A DNA stretch of 6,592 nucleotides, taken from Gemmatimonadaceae bacterium (GTDB lineage Bacteria > Gemmatimonadota > Gemmatimonadetes > Gemmatimonadales > Gemmatimonadaceae). Location: positions 1 to 6,592 of the forward strand of contig JADGQU010000133.1 in assembly GCA_017881545.1 (NCBI GenBank), written 5' to 3'. Under the pieces are notes generated by a model. It was not told the origin of the DNA. It searched no databases and saw only the letters and a program-made list of their open reading frames with translations. Of the stretch, positions 1-5,029 are shown in pieces (position 1 is the first letter of the stretch; each line of letters opens with the position of its first letter). The translations under genes were made by a program, and so were the position numbers.

Positions 1-129
1 CTTGTTCGGAATATCGACCTTCATATTCAGATCGTAGCGCGTCGGACGGAACGCCACGGTCGTGTCAATCGTGGGCGATTGAGTTTGCAACGCCATGATT
101 AGCGGTGCAGCGAGGAAAGAAGTGAACAT
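1..129 (-). CDS. N-terminal part of a probable exported M1-family metallopeptidase (partial, runs off the left edge)
   Basis: The minus strand reads ATG at 129-127 and stays open for 43 codons to the window edge. A perfect AGGAGG lies 6 nt upstream of the ATG (plus-strand 136-141), which makes the start convincing. The first ~17 residues (MFTSFLAAPLIMALQTQ) are hydrophobic and could be a short signal peptide, although the n-region lacks a positive charge. Residues 28-43 (RPTRYDLNMKVDIPNK) resemble the first beta-strand of M1 aminopeptidases, which typically begins with an R-P-x-x-Y-D-L-x-L-x-V-D pattern. The zinc-site HExxH and the GAMEN motif would lie outside the window, so the family call rests on this short stretch alone. 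If correct, it is an exported zinc peptidase. It is transcribed away from the operon and probably has no direct role in it. Confidence that this is a gene is high; confidence in the M1 assignment is moderate. Confidence 0.62.
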   Translation of the reverse strand, partial: MFTSFLAAPLIMALQTQSPTIDTTVAFRPTRYDLNMKVDIPNK

Positions 130-135
130 GGTGGG

Positions 136-141
136 CCTCCT
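136..141 (-). promoter_or_regulatory. Strong ribosome binding site of the divergent minus-strand gene
   Basis: CCTCCT on the plus strand reads AGGAGG on the minus strand, 6 nt ahead of the ATG at 129-127. It is the best Shine-Dalgarno match in the window and fixes the start of the partial peptidase gene. Confidence 0.8.
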
Positions 142-284
142 GACTATGGGACAGCAGCAGGGGCGGGCCAGTTTGAAAAATCAGCACCACCTTACCAGCA
201 GAGCTCGCTCCAGACCTCCGGCGAATACCGCCTTTATCCAAGGGAATCCCCTACAAAGTCGCCCCCTTAATACTGACTGACACT

Positions 285-312
285 TTGACCCTAAAGGGGA
301 GAATTGCAGTAT
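285..312 (+). promoter_or_regulatory. Weak candidate sigma70-type promoter for the kor operon
   Basis: TTGACC (285-290) matches five of six bases of a -35 box. A poor -10 candidate, CAGTAT (307-312), follows after a 16-nt spacer and matches three of six bases. The position, 30-60 nt ahead of the korA ATG, is suitable, but the -10 match is weak and the phylum's promoter preferences are unknown. Treat this only as the best visible guess. Confidence 0.22.
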
Positions 313-330
313 CGGATTCTTTCCCGAAAA

Positions 331-336
331 GAGGTG
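331..336 (+). promoter_or_regulatory. Ribosome binding site selecting the korA start at 346
   Basis: GAGGTG lies 9 nt ahead of the ATG at 346-348. It favours that ATG over the in-frame TTG at 304, which would add 14 residues, and over the in-frame GTG at 334. The 14 residues between TTG 304 and ATG 346 show no recognisable domain content. Confidence 0.55.
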
Positions 337-345
337 TCTACGCCA

Positions 346-2250
346 ATGACCGCTGTCGCCATACCCGTCGGTCCAGAGCTTCGCATTGCACCGAGCGTCC
401 TGAAACGGCCGGAACATACTATAGAGATAGTCTCCGACGCCGGAGAGGGCGCGCAGAAGTGCGGTCAGATCTTCGGTGCGGTCTCCGCCAAGATGGGCAA
501 CGGAGTCTGGACGGTGGAGATCATACCGGCCGAGATTCAGCCGCCTCCGCGAACCGCCGAGGGCGCGAGCGGCAACCGGATCCGTTTCGGCACCGGCCCG
601 ATCACCAACTGGGGCGACGAGACCAACCTCGTCGTCGCCTTCAACGAGCAAGTCCTGCTCGGCCGCCACCGACTCGGCGCGCTCGCCAGCGACGCGATAG
701 TTCTGCTGGAGAATTCCTGGGCCTCGCACACCAACCCTGACATCCGCGCCGCGTGGGACAAGGCCCGCTCCGAGCTCGCCGCGCAATCGTACCGGATCAT
801 CGAAGTCCCGATGGAGGAGCAGTGCCTCACCATCGACGAGAATCCGCGGAAGGGGAAGAACATGTTCGCGCTTGGGCTACTGGCGTACATCTACGACCGC
901 AGCCTGGAGCGAATCGAAGAGCAGATCGCGTACGCATTCCGCAAGAAATCCGAAGAGGTCTATCAGAGAAACCTCGGGCTCTTGCGGCTCGGCATGGAAT
1001 GGGCGGCAGCCAACCTGGATTTCCGGATCGAAGTTCCAACCAATCCTCCGACCGAAGCCCTCGTCGTGATGAATGGCAACGAGGCTCTCGGCATGGGCGT
1101 GCTGGCGTCGGGAATGGAGTTCTGCGCGATGTATCCCATCACGCCGGCAACTTCGGTCTCGCACTATCTGGCCGAGGTTTTCTCGAAATTCGGCGGCATT
1201 CTGCATCAGGGGGAGGATGAGATCGCGGCCGTTGGCGCGGCCATCGGTGCGTCGTACTCGGGCAAAGTTGCGTTCACCATCACGTCGGGGCCGGGTTTCG
1301 CGCTGAAGACGGAGTTCATCGGCTTCGCCGTCATGACCGAGATCCCGCTCGTGATCATCGACGTGCAGCGTGGCGGGCCGAGCACCGGCCTGCCGACCAA
1401 GGTGGAACAGTCGGATCTCCTCGCCGCGCTGTTCGCGGAGCCCGGTGACGCCCCGCGCGTCGTGATCGCGCCGGCAACGATCGAAGAGTGCTTCCATGCA
1501 GTGATCACCGCCCGTCAGATCGCCGAGACCTTCCGCACGGTAGTGATCATTCTCTCGGACGCGAATCTCTCGACGGGGGTGCAACCCTTCCCGCGCCCGC
1601 AGCTGAAGAAAGAATGGCTCGCGCCCGAGTTGGACCTCGGACCGGTGAAGACGGGGCAGCGTCCCTACGAGTGGGACGCGCGGATGGGTACGTCGCCGCG
1701 TTCGATACCTGGGCAACCAGGCGGGATGTTCACGCTCACAGGGCTCTCGCACGACGAGGGCAGCAAGGTCGCGTACGGCGCCGGTGTGCATCAGCACGCA
1801 ACGGCGATGCGAAGCCGCAAACTGGCGGTCCTTCAACAAACGCTGCTCCGGCCCGCCATAAACGGCGACCAGGATGGCGACTTACTCGTCGTCGGCTGGG
1901 GCAGTACGAAGGGCGCCATCGAGGAAGGTGTCGAGAGGGCCCGCGCGGAGGGCATTCGCGCGTCCTCGATCCATCTGACATTCCTGTCGCCCCTGCAACC
2001 GGGACTCAAGGAGATCTTCTCGCGCTTCAGGAAGGTGATGACGGTCGAGATCAATTACAGCGATCAGCCCGGCGATCCATTCATCACCGAAGAGAACAGG
2101 CGCCGAGGACAACTGGCGATGCTGCTTCGCGCGCAGACGCTGTGCGATGTGGATTGCTGGACGCGCGTGCCGGGCGAGTCGTTGCGGCCGGGCTTCATTC
2201 ACAAGGCAATACGCGACGCAGTACTCACTTTGACCGGGGACCGGCCATGA
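346..2250 (+). CDS. korA: 2-oxoacid:ferredoxin oxidoreductase, fused gamma-alpha subunit (probable 2-oxoglutarate type)
   Basis: This 634-residue protein has the two-domain KorA layout. With KorB it would convert 2-oxoglutarate and CoA to succinyl-CoA, CO2 and two low-potential electrons in the cytoplasm. Residues ~24-180 form the gamma domain: a glycine-rich start (SDAGEGAQKCGQ), then EIIPAEIQPPPR and GASGNRIRFGTG, ending near VVAFNEQVLL. The alpha part starts near residue 240. It carries YPITPAT (263-269), the family motif near the TPP pyrimidine, HQGEDEIAAVG (from 287) and QRGGPSTGLPTK (341-352). The R-G-G-P-S-T-G-L-P-T-K-x-E-Q-S-D-L run is typical of Kor enzymes. A C-terminal alpha/beta region (VVGWGSTKGAIEEG, HLTFLSPLQP) corresponds to PFOR domain II. 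The start was chosen from GAGGTG at 331-336. Its stop overlaps korB as ATGA. Substrate preference is inferred from family resemblance; another 2-oxoacid is possible. No frameshift or missing motif is seen. Confidence 0.93.
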   Translation: MTAVAIPVGPELRIAPSVLKRPEHTIEIVSDAGEGAQKCGQIFGAVSAKMGNGVWTVEIIPAEIQPPPRTAEGASGNRIRFGTGPITNWGDETNLVVAFNEQVLLGRHRLGALASDAIVLLENSWASHTNPDIRAAWDKARSELAAQSYRIIEVPMEEQCLTIDENPRKGKNMFALGLLAYIYDRSLERIEEQIAYAFRKKSEEVYQRNLGLLRLGMEWAAANLDFRIEVPTNPPTEALVVMNGNEALGMGVLASGMEFCAMYPITPATSVSHYLAEVFSKFGGILHQGEDEIAAVGAAIGASYSGKVAFTITSGPGFALKTEFIGFAVMTEIPLVIIDVQRGGPSTGLPTKVEQSDLLAALFAEPGDAPRVVIAPATIEECFHAVITARQIAETFRTVVIILSDANLSTGVQPFPRPQLKKEWLAPELDLGPVKTGQRPYEWDARMGTSPRSIPGQPGGMFTLTGLSHDEGSKVAYGAGVHQHATAMRSRKLAVLQQTLLRPAINGDQDGDLLVVGWGSTKGAIEEGVERARAEGIRASSIHLTFLSPLQPGLKEIFSRFRKVMTVEINYSDQPGDPFITEENRRRGQLAMLLRAQTLCDVDCWTRVPGESLRPGFIHKAIRDAVLTLTGDRP

Positions 2251-3194
2251 CACACTGCGCCATTCTGCCGCTGCTCGACGACGATGAGCGTGAGTTCGCG
2301 CTCGGCGATTACGAGGGAGCAACGGCCCGCTGGTGCCCCGGCTGCGGGGACCACTCGATTCTCACCGCTGTCGAGAAGCTTCTCGTCGCCGAGCAGCTGA
2401 AGCCCGAGCAGACGGTGTTCGTGTCGGGGATCGGATGCTCGAGCCGATTTCCCCACTATCTGAAGACGTACGGCTTTCACGGATTGCACGGACGGGCGCT
2501 GCCTGTGGCGACCGGAGTGAAGCTGCATCGCCCCGATCTCGACGTGTTCGTCGTGATGGGAGACGGCGACTGCTGCTCCATTGGTGCCGCGCACTGGATC
2601 CATGCCATACGCTACAACATCCACATGGTGGCGATGTTGCTCGACAACAGCATCTACGGTTTGACGAAGAAGCAGACGTCACCGACGACGCCACAGGGAT
2701 TCAAGACGAACACTCAACCCTTCGGCAGCTTTCTTCCGCCGCTGAATCCGCTGAGCACGACGCTCGGTACCACGAACGTGTCTTTCGTCGCGCAGACGGC
2801 GGAGTGGGTGCCAGCGCATCTGTACGCCACGCTTCGCGCGGCGTACCGCCACCCGGGCTTCTCGTTCGTACGAATTCTCCAGCGCTGCCCGATGTACACG
2901 CAGGGCATGTACGAAGAGGCGGTGAAAAACCCGGGATCGATCGAGTTGCTCATGCACGACGATGGAATCGTCGCGCCCGAGCTCGACAAGATCTACAAGA
3001 CTCGCGCGACACACGATCCGTCGGATCTCGATTCCGCGAGGAGGCTCGCCGAAGATTCCACGCGCATCCGGCTCGGGCTCTTCTACAGGAATGAAGCACG
3101 CGCCCGCTACGATCTGCTGCGGAAGCCACCCAAAGTCACGAGCAGCGAGCGAATCGCTCTCCTGAACCAGGAGCTCGACCACTATGCAGTCTGA
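2247..3194 (+). CDS. korB: 2-oxoacid:ferredoxin oxidoreductase, beta subunit (TPP and [4Fe-4S] binding)
   Basis: This 315-residue protein is the catalytic partner of KorA and binds TPP-Mg2+ and one [4Fe-4S] cluster. The four expected cluster ligands are visible: C30 and C33 in RWCPGCGDH, C64 in SGIGCSSRFPH, and C214 in LQRCPMYT. The TPP diphosphate motif runs from GDGD (105-108) to DN (133-134), followed by SIYGLTKKQTSPTT. The usual family form is LTKGQ, so the second K (142) is a small departure. Residues ~222-315 form a C-terminal extension beyond the shortest KorB proteins; they include RLGLFYRNEARARYDLL and fit a longer beta-chain subtype. The ATG overlaps the korA stop (ATGA, 2247-2250), and GGGGA at 2236-2240 lies 6 nt upstream, so translation is probably coupled. 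The same frame stays open far upstream inside korA, but that part is a shadow. Confidence in family and role is high; the exact substrate is inferred. Confidence 0.94.
   Translation: MTHCAILPLLDDDEREFALGDYEGATARWCPGCGDHSILTAVEKLLVAEQLKPEQTVFVSGIGCSSRFPHYLKTYGFHGLHGRALPVATGVKLHRPDLDVFVVMGDGDCCSIGAAHWIHAIRYNIHMVAMLLDNSIYGLTKKQTSPTTPQGFKTNTQPFGSFLPPLNPLSTTLGTTNVSFVAQTAEWVPAHLYATLRAAYRHPGFSFVRILQRCPMYTQGMYEEAVKNPGSIELLMHDDGIVAPELDKIYKTRATHDPSDLDSARRLAEDSTRIRLGLFYRNEARARYDLLRKPPKVTSSERIALLNQELDHYAV
3169..3173 (+). promoter_or_regulatory. Ribosome binding site inside the korB 3' end
   Basis: AGGAG lies within the last korB codons, 10 nt ahead of the ATG at 3184. It supports an 11-nt overlapping start for the next gene rather than a later internal ATG such as codon 18 (MAAF). 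Confidence 0.6.
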
Positions 3195-4182
3195 CGAACG
3201 CGTCGTCGCCGCGCTTGCAGCGCTCCGTCCCCGGATGGCGGCATTTCGCTTCGCCGTTTCCGGCGCACTGGAGCGAGCCAGCAGTACTCTAGCTTCTGGA
3301 TCTGGCTCGGGGCAGGCCCGCGGCACGCTCGGAGATTTTGGCGGCCGACTGATAGACGCCGACCGTTTTGCGATGATCTCCTCGGGCGCGGGACCGCTCG
3401 ATCCCCTCGCTCAGGCCGCGGTAGAGTGCGCCGCTGTAGTACTCGAGACTTTTCTTCGTGCCGGCGACGAGGAGTTCGTCGTCGATGTGAGCCCTGGCAG
3501 GCCGCTCGCCGCGGCGATCCGCGCACGCCTCGCAACGCTCGGCTCGGTGTTCGGCGCCGCAACGGTGATCGACCAGGTACGGCGTCGCACCTACGACCCC
3601 GCGCAACACCAGTCGTTGTTGGACGGACATCCCTTCGAGCTCTGGTCGGCCGCCGAGCGCAAGTTCGCTCCACCTCTCGTTGTACGCGTCGATGGTGGCG
3701 ACCTCGATCCGTTCGAGCTTGCTCCGCTGATCGATGGTTGGGTCCGTCTCGTCCTGCTGGTAACGGAACCCTGCACAGCCGCGCCTCTGGCACGGCTCGT
3801 GTCACCCGGCGTGTTCGTCGCGCAAGCTGGCGACATGAAAGTGCTGGAAAGGGTCACTGATTTCGACGGACCCGCAATCATCGCCGTAATGAGCGGGGCG
3901 GAAGCCCGATTCATCCACGACCCGCGCGCAGGATCAGCTATGTGGCAGCGCATCGAGGTCACGCACATGCCGGCTGCACAACCACGCCAATCTCTCGGCG
4001 CCCGCAGCGCGTGGCAGCAGCGTGACGATCTGTCTCATCTAAAAGCACTCATTCAGCAACCGGTTTTGGCTGCGAATCCCGCTGAAGTACTCGTCGCGGC
4101 TGGCAGCAGTGGCAGCTACGATCCCGCCGAACGACTCACCGCCTGGCTACTCGATCAATCGACTACCGACGGCAGTCCTTAA
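3184..4182 (+). CDS. Uncharacterised 332-residue protein embedded in the oxidoreductase operon
   Basis: I do not recognise this family. The frame is open for 332 codons and has a good AGGAG 10 nt ahead of its ATG. It overlaps korB by 11 nt and ends 5 nt before the RnfB-like gene, so it is almost certainly a real, co-translated gene. The protein looks soluble: no signal peptide and no membrane segment. It has only two cysteines (C82, C197) and so no Fe-S motif. Visible parts are an N-terminal helical stretch (1-35), a Gly/Ser-rich linker (38-46), and an alternating alpha/beta body. The likely strands include EEFVVDVSPGRP (96-107), PPLVVRVDGGDLDPFEL (163-179), WVRLVLLVTEP (186-196), PGVFVAQAG (208-216) and PAIIAVMSG (230-238). 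The tail after 262 is Gln/Ala-rich and probably less ordered. Context suggests a role with the oxidoreductases or the membrane electron acceptor, such as assembly, scaffolding or regulation. That is inference only. Confidence 0.85.
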   Translation: MQSDERVVAALAALRPRMAAFRFAVSGALERASSTLASGSGSGQARGTLGDFGGRLIDADRFAMISSGAGPLDPLAQAAVECAAVVLETFLRAGDEEFVVDVSPGRPLAAAIRARLATLGSVFGAATVIDQVRRRTYDPAQHQSLLDGHPFELWSAAERKFAPPLVVRVDGGDLDPFELAPLIDGWVRLVLLVTEPCTAAPLARLVSPGVFVAQAGDMKVLERVTDFDGPAIIAVMSGAEARFIHDPRAGSAMWQRIEVTHMPAAQPRQSLGARSAWQQRDDLSHLKALIQQPVLAANPAEVLVAAGSSGSYDPAERLTAWLLDQSTTDGSP

Positions 4183-4187
4183 AGGCC

Positions 4188-5027
4188 ATGTCGGATACCC
4201 TTGTTGCGGTCCTCATCCTCGGTGGCGTCGGACTGGTGTTCGGCGTGTTCATCGCGATCGCCAACAAGCGGCTCTGGGTGTGGGAAGATCCGCGCATCGA
4301 CATCGTCGCGCAGATGCTGCCGAACGCCAACTGCGGAGCCTGCGGACTCCCCGGTTGCCGCGCGTTCGCCGAGCAAGCCGTAGCAGGCACGGTGACGCCG
4401 GCGCAGTGCACGGTGTCGGGCGAGGCAGCGCGTGAGCAGATCGCCGGCTTTCTCGGAGTTGATGCCGGAGAAGCGGTAAAGAATGTCGCGCGATTGCTCT
4501 GCGGGGGCGGCAGCGATGTCGCCGGCTACCAGGCCGAGTATCGGGGACTCGCCACCTGCGCGGCGGCCGCGGCCGTCGCCGGGGGAGGGAAGGGCTGCGC
4601 CTGGGGATGTCTCGGGCTCGCCGACTGCGAGCACGTGTGCGATTTCGACGCGATCCACATGAGCGAGACCGGACTTCCGGTCGTTGACATCGACAAGTGC
4701 ACGGCGTGCGGCGACTGCGTGGAAGCGTGTCCGAAATTCCTGTTCGAGCTGCGGCCCGTAAATGCGGGTCTGCTCGTGCAATGCAAGAACCTGATCAACG
4801 GCGACGATGTTCTCGAGCAGTGCAAGGTGGCGTGCACGGCATGCGGCAAGTGCGTACAAGACGCCGCCGCTGGACTGATCAACGTCGCCACAGGGGTGGC
4901 TGTGCTCAACTACAACAAAATCGGGCTGGCCGAGCCGCATGCCGCGGAGCGGTGCCCAACTGGTGCAATAGTGTGGCTCTCCGGCGCGCAGTTCTCACCC
5001 GCGCTGGCGATTTCCGGGAGTGCTTGA
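4188..5027 (+). CDS. RnfB-like membrane-anchored iron-sulfur electron-transfer protein
   Basis: This 279-residue protein has the RnfB layout. One N-terminal membrane helix (about 5-26) is followed by the Fe-S domain ANCGACGLPGC (C49, C52, C57) with C74. Next come C105, C124 and CAWGCLGLADCEHVC (C137, C141, C147, C151), then a ferredoxin motif CTACGDCVEACP (C171, C174, C177, C181) and a last, altered ferredoxin-like region. In that region C216, C219, C222 and C256 can still bind one [4Fe-4S] cluster. The ligands of the partner cluster are replaced by A226, I245, A248 and H251, judged against the usual C-x2-C-x2-C-x3-C-P pattern. The soluble part should face the cytoplasm and accept electrons from KorAB and/or the PFOR. 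It follows the 332-residue gene by 5 nt and precedes the PFOR gene by 2 nt. Its own ribosome binding site is poor (AAAGG only 2 nt from the ATG), which suggests coupled translation. RnfA, C, D, G and E are absent, so 'Rnf complex subunit' is not justified. Confidence 0.9.
   Translation: MSDTLVAVLILGGVGLVFGVFIAIANKRLWVWEDPRIDIVAQMLPNANCGACGLPGCRAFAEQAVAGTVTPAQCTVSGEAAREQIAGFLGVDAGEAVKNVARLLCGGGSDVAGYQAEYRGLATCAAAAAVAGGGKGCAWGCLGLADCEHVCDFDAIHMSETGLPVVDIDKCTACGDCVEACPKFLFELRPVNAGLLVQCKNLINGDDVLEQCKVACTACGKCVQDAAAGLINVATGVAVLNYNKIGLAEPHAAERCPTGAIVWLSGAQFSPALAISGSA
5016..5020 (+). promoter_or_regulatory. Ribosome binding site selecting the PFOR start at 5030
   Basis: GGGAG lies in the last codons of the RnfB-like gene, 9 nt ahead of the ATG at 5030-5032. 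A second in-frame ATG two codons later (5036) cannot be excluded and would change only two residues. Confidence 0.55.
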
Positions 5028-5029
5028 CA

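Larger units (their letters stand above)
130..345. other. Divergent intergenic region between the peptidase gene and korA
   Basis: This 216-nt stretch separates two divergent starts and holds no convincing gene. It must contain the promoters for both directions. Its composition is more AT-rich around 225-320 than in the flanking genes. It contains short inverted repeats: CAAAGT 254-259 with ACTTTG 282-287, CCCCTT 263-268 with AAGGGG 294-299, and CCCT/AGGG at 289-298. It also has a small tandem ACTGACTGAC at 272-281. I cannot assign an operator or a known riboswitch class. A TAA at 292-294, in the korA frame, sets the upstream limit for that protein. Confidence 0.7.

Noticed and set aside
95..280. 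A 61-codon plus-strand open frame in the leader region
   Set aside because: It overlaps the strong divergent start at 129, has no good ribosome binding site and shows no protein-like pattern.
877..1839. A 320-codon minus-strand open frame opposite korA, and a 201-codon one at 181-786
   Set aside because: Both are antisense to conserved korA motifs, have Arg-rich composition, and show no domain of their own.
1488..2246. Long upstream extension of the korB frame, open from 1488
   Set aside because: The extension overlaps korA out of frame and has low-complexity Arg/Gly-rich content. The korB protein starts at 2247 with an ATGA overlap and a GGGGA at the right distance.
4188..5027. Calling the RnfB-like gene part of a complete Rnf ion pump, or calling it a decaying pseudogene
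   Set aside because: No RnfA, C, D, G or E is visible. The frame is intact, and the cysteine losses are confined to one cluster instead of being scattered, so neither reading fits.
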